A stretch of DNA of 12,034 bases from Flavobacterium sp. (GTDB taxonomy: Bacteria > Bacteroidota > Bacteroidia > Flavobacteriales > Flavobacteriaceae): the NCBI GenBank assembly GCA_030153045.1, contig JASLID010000083.1:1-12034 (forward strand). Reading direction: 5' to 3'. This document shows, piece by piece, positions 6,089 through 11,587 of the stretch. The translations under genes and the position numbers were made by a program. Positions within the stretch are counted from its first letter, which is position 1. Each line of letters starts with the position of its first letter. Under the pieces are notes generated by a model. It did not search any database, was not told the origin of the DNA, and saw only the letters and a list, made by a program, of their open reading frames with translations.

Positions 6089-6625
6089 ATGTCTTATTAC
6101 AAAGTTCTTTACCACAATGAATATGCTAAGCGAAACTGTGTCTTCGGAATAGTAGAATCTTTTCCCGAACCTTACGATGAATATTTATTGTCAGACAACG
6201 AAGAATTTCCATATTCGATGATTGACAATTGCATTTTCAAAATTCGCAACGGAATATTTGCCGATAAACAAATGTCTGTCTATCCTTGGAGATTTGTTTC
6301 TGAAAAGTTAAAGTCGATATTGGACGAATTTAATAAAAGTGAACACATTTATTTTCATCCTGTTAAAATTATTGATGACAACACAAAGATCGCAAAGCTT
6401 TACTATATACTTCATTTTAAGAAAACAATTGATTTTGAAGAAAGCGATTCTACTTTATTAGAAGCAACAAAGGAAATAAATAAGTTTCCATTTCAAGCTT
6501 TTAGCGATTCAATAACTGGAACTTTTTTCGTTTCTGATCAAGTGAAGAGAGTAATTGAAGAAGAAAATATAACCGGGATTGATTTCGACAAATTAAAAAC
6601 ATTTAAAAATAAGAACGAGTGCTAA
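6089..6625 (+). CDS. Imm11-like (DUF1629 type) immunity protein, orphan
   Basis: This 178-residue soluble protein has no signal peptide. It resembles the Imm11/DUF1629 family of polymorphic-toxin immunity proteins in layout. A middle block SVYPWRFVSEKLKSILDE (about 63-80) precedes HIYFHPVKI (87-94), then a central hydrophobic strand YYILHF and DFEES. The C-terminal block is FFVSDQVKRVIEEENITGIDFDKL (146-169), where the SD..K..IEE..ITG.DF pattern is characteristic. Members neutralise toxins or act as lone immunity genes; no toxin gene lies in the window. The stop codon TAA is part of the motif gctaaccc that starts the 3' arm of the unit, so the coding region runs directly into the repeat. The family call rests on pattern memory, not a search. 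Confidence 0.65.
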   Translation: MSYYKVLYHNEYAKRNCVFGIVESFPEPYDEYLLSDNEEFPYSMIDNCIFKIRNGIFADKQMSVYPWRFVSEKLKSILDEFNKSEHIYFHPVKIIDDNTKIAKLYYILHFKKTIDFEESDSTLLEATKEINKFPFQAFSDSITGTFFVSDQVKRVIEEENITGIDFDKLKTFKNKNEC

Positions 6626-6882
6626 CCCGCCCTCCCCGCTCCGCAAAGTCTCCCGACTTTGAGGATTTTATGTATCAAATATAGAAACCTTATCCTTATT
6701 TAAACAAAAGGCTATAACATTACGTTGTAGCCTTTTTATTATTGCTTAAAGTCGGGAGACCTTGTGCAGCTGGGAATATCGCGTAAAATCGCCCTCCACA
6801 TAAAACAACAATATCCCAGAAACTGGATCATTTGAAAAAAAAATGTAAAAAAATTTGCGTAGTCAAATAACTACACTTATAT
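6612..6882. repeat. 3' arm, inverted repeat and hairpin repeat cluster
   Basis: From left to right: the 17-base arm complementary to 6037-6053 (6612-6628); a ccgctccgc block related to the repeats at 9632 and 11406; a perfect 13-bp inverted repeat (gtctcccgacttt 6648-6660 with 6748-6760) spanning about 113 bp; the hairpin terminator at 6706-6737 inside it; and the ArsR promoter from 6854. No gene is seen. Confidence 0.7.
6706..6743 (+). terminator. hairpin terminator repeat, copy 1
   Basis: A 13-bp stem (6706-6718 with 6724-6736, one T-G wobble) around the loop attac is followed by a T-rich tail. Copy 2 at 8113-8143 has the same stem and the same downstream ttattattgct.aaagtcgg sequence, but its loop is inverted (gtaat). 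It would stop transcription from the Imm11-like gene; the A run on its left makes it usable on the reverse strand too. Confidence 0.8.
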
Positions 6883-6885
6883 TTG
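6854..6885 (+). promoter_or_regulatory. Bacteroidota promoter of the ArsR operon
   Basis: TTTG at 6854-6857 and TATATTTG at 6878-6885 are separated by 20 bases, a textbook fit to TTTG-N(17-23)-TAnnTTTG. It predicts a start of transcription near 6890 and a very short leader before the ATG at 6904. Confidence 0.8.
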
Positions 6886-6902
6886 AAGTCAAATGACTAC
6901 AC
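6859..6902. promoter_or_regulatory. paired operator sites, probably bound by the ArsR-type repressor
   Basis: Two copies of agtcaaatRactacac lie 26 bases apart (6861-6876 and 6887-6902). Each has dyad symmetry: gtagt-N6-actac at 6859-6874 and agtc-aaat-gact at 6887-6898. The first sits between the -33 and -7 boxes and the second across the expected transcription start, ending just before the ATG. Occupancy would block the promoter, as expected for autorepression. Confidence 0.75.
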
Positions 6903-6903
6903 A

Positions 6904-7224
6904 ATGAATTTAAGAAGAGACGTATTTCAAGCAATAGCAGACCCAACCAGAAGAGCCATTCTTTTACTGCTTACCTCGCAATCTATGACGGCAGGCGCCA
7001 TTGCATCTAACTTTGACACGGCAAGACCGACAGTTTCAAAACATTTACAAATTCTGACCGAGTGTGAACTTGTCAAGCAAGAACAACAAGGACGAGAAAT
7101 ATATTATCATTTTAACCCTCAAAAAATGAAAGAAATAGCCGATTTCCTAGAACCTTTCCGCAAAATGTGGGACGATAGATTTAATAAATTAGAAGCTATA
7201 ATGACCAACTATAAAAACAAATAA
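6904..7224 (+). CDS. ArsR/SmtB-family winged-helix repressor
   Basis: From the ATG at 6904 the protein has 106 residues. An upstream TTG at 6883 in the same frame falls inside the -7 promoter box and is rejected. The winged helix is plain: ADPTRRAILLLL (12-23), helix-turn-helix AGAIASNFDTARPTVSKHLQIL (30-51), and the wing LVKQEQQGREIYYHFNP (56-72). Cysteine metal-site pairs of the arsenic and cadmium sensors are absent (only C54), so it belongs with the non-metal ArsR regulators that precede SRPBCC genes. It is the first gene of a tight operon (3 bases to the next) and probably represses it through the two operators in its promoter. The inducing signal is unknown; a ligand of the SRPBCC partner is a reasonable guess only. 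Confidence 0.9.
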   Translation: MNLRRDVFQAIADPTRRAILLLLTSQSMTAGAIASNFDTARPTVSKHLQILTECELVKQEQQGREIYYHFNPQKMKEIADFLEPFRKMWDDRFNKLEAIMTNYKNK

Positions 7225-7227
7225 ATC

Positions 7228-7692
7228 ATGGAACAAAAAACAAAAATTAATGCCGAAGAAGGCAAACAGGAATTAATCATAACAAGGGAATTTGATTTGC
7301 CTTTGGAACTGCTTTTTAAAGCCTACGCTGAACCAGAGTTGGTAGAACAATGGATGGGTACAAAAGTAGTAAAGCTTGAAAGTAAAAATCACGGAACCTT
7401 TCAGTTTGAAACGTCCTACAATGGGAATGTAGTGTTTAAAGCCAATGGAACGATTCACACCTTCCTGCCCAATCAAAAAATCATACGAACATTTGAAATG
7501 GAGAATATGCCTATTGGTGTCCAGCTTGAATTTTTAGAGTTTGAAAAACTAACAGACAACACCAGCAAACTGACCATGCAAATTATTTATAAATCGGAAA
7601 AACACCGAGCAGAACAACTCAAATTACCTTTTGCTTATGGTGTAAACATGGCTCACGACAGACTAGAAGAAATTTTAATTAATCAAAACTAA
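7228..7692 (+). CDS. SRPBCC (AHSA1-like) protein of the ArsR operon
   Basis: This 154-residue protein has the AHSA1/SRPBCC layout. The first strand ELIITREFDLPLELLFKAY (about 15-33) leads into the typical PELVEQWMG signature (37-44). Barrel strands with FQFETSYNGNVVFKANGTIHTFLPNQKIIRTFEM follow, and a final amphipathic helix (about 128-150) begins near LKLPFAYG. The fold is a ligand-binding barrel. Fusion-like neighbourhoods of ArsR, SRPBCC and a DoxX-like membrane protein are common in Bacteroidota, and the three genes here are spaced by 3 and 6 bases, so they are certainly co-transcribed. No enzymatic residues are recognisable. The ATG at 7228 is the only start that gives the complete first strand. 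Confidence 0.9.
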   Translation: MEQKTKINAEEGKQELIITREFDLPLELLFKAYAEPELVEQWMGTKVVKLESKNHGTFQFETSYNGNVVFKANGTIHTFLPNQKIIRTFEMENMPIGVQLEFLEFEKLTDNTSKLTMQIIYKSEKHRAEQLKLPFAYGVNMAHDRLEEILINQN

Positions 7693-7698
7693 TTCAAA

Positions 7699-8091
7699 AT
7701 GGGAAAAAGAAAAAATATCGGATATTGGATCACCACAAGCTTACTTTGTTTTTGCATGCTTGGTGGTTTTGGACAACTATTTCAGGTAAAACAAATCGTT
7801 GATGGATTTGCTCCGCTTGGCTATCCAACTTATTTTATTTCAATCATTGGCTTTTGGAAAGTGATGGCTATTATTGCAATCCTTGCACCTAAATTGCCAT
7901 TAGTTAAAGAATGGGCCTATGCAGGAGTATTTTTTGCTATGACTGGAGCATCAATTTCACACATTGCAGTTAATGACACTGCTTTTCATATCATGATGCC
8001 GTTAATCATTGCAGGTTTGGCACTAAGTTCATGGTATTTAAGACCTTTATCCAGAAGAGTAACAACGACGGTTAACAGCGTGGTTGTTTAG
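7699..8091 (+). CDS. DoxX-like four-helix membrane protein
   Basis: This 130-residue integral membrane protein has four hydrophobic segments: about 8-26 (IGYWITTSLLCFCMLGGFG), 45-64 (TYFISIIGFWKVMAIIAILA), 72-90 (WAYAGVFFAMTGASISHIA) and 94-112 (FHIMMPLIIAGLALSSWYL). The block GYP.YF..IIG.WK......L.P and the H in SHIAV are typical of the DoxX-like family. The family has no agreed biochemical function; membership beside ArsR and SRPBCC genes suggests a shared stress or small-molecule response. It is the last gene of the operon, starting 6 bases after the SRPBCC stop and followed 21 bases later by a strong hairpin terminator. Confidence 0.87.
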   Translation: MGKRKNIGYWITTSLLCFCMLGGFGQLFQVKQIVDGFAPLGYPTYFISIIGFWKVMAIIAILAPKLPLVKEWAYAGVFFAMTGASISHIAVNDTAFHIMMPLIIAGLALSSWYLRPLSRRVTTTVNSVVV

Positions 8092-8112
8092 GAAAAAACA
8101 AACTGAAAGAGC

Positions 8113-8173
8113 AAAAGGCTGCAACGTAATGTTGTAGCCTTTTTATTATTGCTCAAAGTCGGATGACTTTGAG
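8113..8173 (+). terminator. hairpin terminator repeat, copy 2, with a second hairpin
   Basis: A 13-bp stem (8113-8125 with 8131-8143, one G-T wobble) around gtaat with a T-rich tail ends the ArsR operon. A second perfect 9-bp hairpin follows (ctcaaagtc 8152-8160, ggat, gactttgag 8165-8173). The unit is a direct repeat of 6706-6760, so the ArsR operon is bracketed by the two copies. Confidence 0.85.
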
Positions 8174-8195
8174 TAGCGAGTATTTAAACTAAAAA

Positions 8196-8260
8196 TAAAT
8201 GAATTGATTTATTTCTTATCTTAGAGCTTACATTTGACTTACAGCTATTTGTGAGTTAGC
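8196..8260 (+). repeat. upstream repeat family, copy D
   Basis: It is nearly the same as copy B over aaat.aatgaat.gatttatttc, tatcttagagctta and tttgactt.cagctatttgtgagtta. The hairpin pairs gactta (8236-8241) with tgagtt (8252-8257). The variable tail after it (8258-8270) partly matches the reverse complement of 9608-9620 beyond the gene. Confidence 0.83.
8208..8236 (+). promoter_or_regulatory. candidate Bacteroidota promoter inside repeat copy D
   Basis: TACATTTG at 8229-8236 matches TAnnTTTG, and TTTA at 8208-8211 lies 17 bases upstream, just as in copy B. It would drive the TPR gene at 8291. Confidence 0.55.
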
Positions 8261-8290
8261 AAGTACTATTAATGAAACGAATGACTATAT

Positions 8291-9607
8291 ATGATGAAAT
8301 ACAGATTCGTAATATTGTTTTTATTTCTTTTTGTGATTGCTTACTCGCAACAGCGTAATGTCGAAAAAGCTACCATTTCTAAATATCAAGAGTTATCAGA
8401 ATCGTTCTATACAAAAAACAATGATTCTTCGCTTTATTACGCAAACAAAGCTTACAATACAGCTGTTCAAAAAAAGTTGCTTCCCGAACAAGTGGAATGC
8501 CTCAATGGTATTGGATCATGTTATGTCATTTCAAATAATAATTCGAAAGCATTTGAGTGTTACCTAAAATCCCTAAAAATAGCAGAGCGACTAAACGATC
8601 CTTTATTAGTATCCTATTCCCAAAGCCTTATTGGAAACATCTATTTTTGGAATGGGGATTATCGCAAAGCACTTAACTATTACCTTAAGGCAAAAAAAAT
8701 AGATGAAAAAAAATTAGACGAACAAGAAAACCCGAAACGAATTTTGTTTTCGATGAATTATAATTTAAGCTCAACATATGAAAAACTTGAGCTCCTAGAT
8801 TCAGCAAAAATATTTGCAAATAAAGCGTATCACATCATTAGTCCAACAAAGGAAAAAGGGTTACAAGGAAATGCACTACATCTCTTGGGGCAAATCAGCG
8901 AAAACGAAAAAGATTTTGTGGCTGCCAAAAAATTTTACAAAAATGCATTCCGTCTTCACAATCTGTCAAAAAACACTGATGGACTAGCCCTTTCATCGTT
9001 AGGTTTAGCAAAGATTGCGAAGAAGCAAAAGGAAAATGACACCATGTTCAAATACGCTAAGATTTCATACACTTCTTCATTAAAAATCAATTTGTTGCCT
9101 GAACCCGAAACACTGGATATAATCAAAGATTGTTATTTAAATAAAAAACAACTCGATAGTGCTATCTATTTCCTGCAAAAACGTAGTGACGTTAAAGACA
9201 TTATCGCGAATCAAGAAAAGATTAAAAAAATTGAAAATTTATCATTTGAAGAATCGATACGTGAGCAAGCAAAAATTGATGAAAGTAAAAAATTAGAAAA
9301 GGAAAGGAGATACAACATGCAAGTCATGGCAATTGGGATATTTGTAATCACATTAATTCTTTACCTCATATTATTGTTCAAAATCAGTTCAAATCCAAAG
9401 CTTATAGAAATTGTTGGGTTTATTTGTTTATTGCTTGTATTCGAGTTTATTATTTTTATTCTGCATCCTTACATTGGGAATCTTACGCACCATTCTCCCA
9501 TTTTTATGTTTCTCTTATTATTAATCGTTGCTGCTTTACTAACTCCTTTACATCAGATATTGGAAAAAAGTCTTAAGCGTAGAATTAGTAACAAAAATAA
9601 AATTTGA
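8291..9607 (+). CDS. TPR-repeat protein with C-terminal membrane segments
   Basis: This 438-residue protein starts with a signal sequence (MMKYRFVILFLFLFVIAYSQQ, cleavage near residue 19), so the next part is extracytoplasmic. Residues 30-300 hold tetratricopeptide-type helix pairs; clear units are QVECLNGIGSCYVISNNNSKAFECYLKSLKIA (67-98), YSQSLIGNIYFWNGDYRKALNYYLKAKKI (109-137) and NALHLLGQISENEKDFVAAKKFYKNAFRL (194-222). A charged coiled coil (305-341) leads to three membrane spans (343-363, 372-391, 403-421) and a short basic tail. The TPR, coiled-coil and membrane order is that of Bacteroidota TPR sensor kinases and regulators, but no kinase or DNA-binding output domain follows. It may signal through a partner or be a truncated relative. 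It is a stand-alone gene between repeat copy D and an attC-like fold. Confidence 0.8.
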   Translation: MMKYRFVILFLFLFVIAYSQQRNVEKATISKYQELSESFYTKNNDSSLYYANKAYNTAVQKKLLPEQVECLNGIGSCYVISNNNSKAFECYLKSLKIAERLNDPLLVSYSQSLIGNIYFWNGDYRKALNYYLKAKKIDEKKLDEQENPKRILFSMNYNLSSTYEKLELLDSAKIFANKAYHIISPTKEKGLQGNALHLLGQISENEKDFVAAKKFYKNAFRLHNLSKNTDGLALSSLGLAKIAKKQKENDTMFKYAKISYTSSLKINLLPEPETLDIIKDCYLNKKQLDSAIYFLQKRSDVKDIIANQEKIKKIENLSFEESIREQAKIDESKKLEKERRYNMQVMAIGIFVITLILYLILLFKISSNPKLIEIVGFICLLLVFEFIIFILHPYIGNLTHHSPIFMFLLLLIVAALLTPLHQILEKSLKRRISNKNKI

Positions 9608-9790
9608 ATACTGATGCTAATAGCGGTTTTACGGGATTACTTTGTTAGTTCGCTATCGCTCAAGTCTCCTAATTTTCTACTGGACTTTTATTCTTGCTGA
9701 TTTTTGGTTAAATTTATATACCCTAAGAACGTTGGCAGCAAGCTTACCTAAATTGCACATATTAATCTGTAACTATAAAAACTAGATAAA
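9608..9790. repeat. attC-like folded intergenic region with the tttactt/gttcgct repeat
   Basis: The stretch starts with a short 3' arm (tgctaat, 9615-9621) that can pair with gttggca (9731-9737), counting two G-T wobbles. Inside this, ttttacggg (9627-9635) pairs 7 of 9 with ccctaagaa (9721-9729). The interior (9632-9669) belongs to the repeat family also found at 10832 and 11406. No TAnnTTTG promoter was found for the gene at 9791. Confidence 0.45.
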
Positions 9791-10270
9791 ATGAAAGCAA
9801 CTACATTTTTTAAGCGTTTATCCATTTTGACTTTTATGCTGATTACCTTTAGCTGTCAACGTGAAAAAGCAGACACAAAAGAAGAAGGCAAAAAACTGAT
9901 GCAGGCAAGTCGCGACTGGTCTGCAGCAGCATCTACAAGAGATGTCGATAAAATTCTAAGTTACTGGGCAGACGAAGCCGTATTGATTTCCGCAGGAGAG
10001 CCCGAATTAAAAGGGAAGAAAGCCATTCGCGAAATGGTTGAAGGCTCTTTGAAAGATCCAAATTTCAACATTAGCTGGGAACCCATCAGTGCTGAAATAT
10101 CTGAAAGCGGCGACATGGGCTACTTATTAGAAAATTCAAAAATCACCATGAAAGATTCGACAGGAACGGAACAGATTATGACGTTTAAAGCAGTTACCAT
10201 CTGGAAAAAGCAAAAAGACGGATCTTGGAAAAATGTCGTTGACGTGATGAGTCCAACCAGTCTTAAATAA
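9791..10270 (+). CDS. DUF4440/SnoaL-like lipoprotein
   Basis: The 159-residue protein has a lipoprotein signal: basic start, hydrophobic core LSILTFMLIT, and lipobox LITFSC with C22 as the expected lipidated residue. The mature part is an NTF2/SnoaL-like fold of the DUF4440 kind. A first helix is MQASRDWSAAASTRDVDKILSYWADEAVLIS (about 38-68), with the family's WADEAVL block. LKGKKAIREMVEGSL, strands around EISESGDMGYLLENSKITM, and the closing TIWKKQKDGSWKNVVDVMSP follow. Such domains bind small molecules or form dimers; enzymatic function is not implied. The likely location is the inner leaflet of the outer membrane or the periplasm. The next gene is 51 bases away in the same direction, so co-transcription is plausible. 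Confidence 0.87.
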   Translation: MKATTFFKRLSILTFMLITFSCQREKADTKEEGKKLMQASRDWSAAASTRDVDKILSYWADEAVLISAGEPELKGKKAIREMVEGSLKDPNFNISWEPISAEISESGDMGYLLENSKITMKDSTGTEQIMTFKAVTIWKKQKDGSWKNVVDVMSPTSLK

Positions 10271-10321
10271 GTAAGACAGAAAATACAACTCGAAAGATTA
10301 ATTTAAACAAATATTAAAATT

Positions 10322-10780
10322 ATGAAAAAGTTACAATTCAAAGTAAGCATCAATGCACCTGTGACCAAGATTTATGATTTTATGCTTGGCATTAACAGTA
10401 AATCAACTTATGAGCAGTGGACTTCTTTGTTTAACCCAACATCTACCTATGAAGGAAATTGGGATAAGGGAAATAAAATGCTATTTATTGGAGTAGATGA
10501 GAATGGAGAAAAGGGAGGTATGGTTTCCAAGATAGTTGAAAACATTCCCAACCAGTTTGTTTCGATTCAACATTACGGGCTTTTACAAGCTGACAAGGAA
10601 ATTACTGAAGGACCAGAAGTAGAAAAATGGGCCAACGGATTTGAAAACTATACCTTCGAAGAAAACAATGGGAGTACAACCATTACTGTTGACTTAGACA
10701 CCACAGAAGATTTTTTAGATTATATGAACGAGACCTACCCGAAAGCACTCGACAAGCTGAAAGAACTTTGTGAAAAATAA
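10322..10780 (+). CDS. SRPBCC domain protein
   Basis: This 152-residue cytoplasmic protein begins with the SRPBCC first strand KKLQFKVSINAPVTKIYDFML. The signature region STYEQWTSLFNPTSTYEGNWDKGNKMLFIG (about 28-57) is the usual helix and strand after it. A strand EENNGSTTITVDLDTTEDF and a C-terminal helix ETYPKALDKLKELCEK complete the fold. The GNWDKG.KM.F block is common in the polyketide-cyclase-like or AHSA1-like members found in Bacteroidota. It is one of three SRPBCC genes in this window, and the three are not close copies of each other. It follows the lipoprotein gene by 51 bases and probably shares its transcript. The ligand is unknown. Confidence 0.87.
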   Translation: MKKLQFKVSINAPVTKIYDFMLGINSKSTYEQWTSLFNPTSTYEGNWDKGNKMLFIGVDENGEKGGMVSKIVENIPNQFVSIQHYGLLQADKEITEGPEVEKWANGFENYTFEENNGSTTITVDLDTTEDFLDYMNETYPKALDKLKELCEK

Positions 10781-10822
10781 CAATTTCAAGAGTATCTTAA
10801 AAACACAAAGAAACAAACACGG

Positions 10823-10915
10823 CTTATAACAAGGGTTTACTTCATCAGTCGCTCCGCAGACACATTTGTGGTAAAAATCGTCACCTTCGCTAAGCCGAAA
10901 ACCGTCATGTGCAAC
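10823..10915. repeat. intergenic fold with the tttacttc..cagt.cgctccgc repeat
   Basis: The region opens with cttataac (10823-10830) and gggttt (10833-10838). It closes with aaaacc (10898-10903) and gtcat (10904-10908), which can pair with those blocks with one mismatch each. Repeat block 10832-10861 is shared with 9632 and 11406. It has the two-box stem expected of an attC-like site, but the pairing is weaker than at 9615-9737. Confidence 0.4.
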
Positions 10916-10949
10916 TTAAGAAAATCCGTTTAAACATAAATTTTAGACT

Positions 10950-11396
10950 ATGTCAAAACATAATTTGCTTCGAATGGACAATGTTGGAATTGTAGTAGAA
11001 TCGCTTGACGAAACTATTTCTTTTTTCCAAGAACTTGGCCTAGAGCTAGAAGGAAGAGCTATGATTGAGGGCGAATGGGCAGGTCGTGTAACGGGATTGG
11101 GTAATCAATCAGTAGAAATTGCCATGATGGTTACACCAGACGGAAACAGCCGACTGGAGTTATCGAGATTTATTAATCCGAAAGTAATAGAAGACCATCG
11201 CAACGCTCCGGTAAATGCCTTAGGGTATTTGCGCGTTATGTTTGCCGTTGCTGACATAGACAATACGCTCAATAGACTTTACAAGCATGGCGCACAACTT
11301 GTCGAAGAAGTAGTCCGATACCAAGACTCTTATAGACTTTGTTACATTCGTGGACCCGAAGGGATTTTAATTGGAATTGCTGAACCACTTAAATAA
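10950..11396 (+). CDS. VOC-family (glyoxalase/bleomycin-resistance-like) protein
   Basis: This 148-residue protein has two VOC modules. The first is MDNVGIVVESLDETISFFQELGLELEGRA (9-37) with strands to VEIAMMVTPDGNSRLELSRF. The second is YLRVMFAVADIDNTLNRLYKHGAQLVEEVVRYQDSYRLCYIRGPEGILIGIAEPL (about 93-147). The metal-binding histidine that normally follows the first D (DHVGIVV) is asparagine here (N11), while the closing glutamate E145 in GIAEPL is kept. The usual metal site is therefore incomplete, and the protein may bind a ligand without glyoxalase chemistry. It is a stand-alone gene after a folded intergenic repeat. The ATG at 10950 gives a full first module. Confidence 0.88.
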   Translation: MSKHNLLRMDNVGIVVESLDETISFFQELGLELEGRAMIEGEWAGRVTGLGNQSVEIAMMVTPDGNSRLELSRFINPKVIEDHRNAPVNALGYLRVMFAVADIDNTLNRLYKHGAQLVEEVVRYQDSYRLCYIRGPEGILIGIAEPLK

Positions 11397-11587
11397 AAAT
11401 AAATCGCGGTTTACTTCGTCAGTTCGCTCCGCTCAGATTAAACAAGTGGAATATTAATAACGCAGTTCTATTGTTTTGAGGACTCATTCGTTCGTTTTTG
11501 TAACCATTCAAAAAACTTTTCGTCAAACTAATCAATCAACCAGAGCTACGCCGAACTGTTTGGAGCGTAGCGGAGAAAATCAAATCA
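11397..11587. repeat. intergenic region with a third copy of the tttacttcgtcag repeat
   Basis: Positions 11406-11437 carry the repeat block (gcggtttacttcgtcagttc continuing gctccgctc) also seen at 9632 and 10832. Further on, gctacgc (11545-11551) and gcgtagc (11565-11571) form a 7-bp inverted repeat just upstream of the WD40 gene. No clear promoter was identified. Confidence 0.6.

Noticed and set aside
6883..6903. TTG start at 6883 for the ArsR gene
   Set aside because: It falls within the -7 promoter box and under the operator; transcription would begin after it.
6037..8260. Classical integron attC sites
   Set aside because: The cores gttggc and gttagc do not satisfy GTTRRRY, no integrase is visible, and other genes lie between the 3' arm of one unit and the next upstream element. 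Only the logic of a folded site is similar.
221..8260. CRISPR array formed by the repeated elements
   Set aside because: Copies are 2-3 kb apart, imperfect, and separated by genes rather than by uniform spacers.
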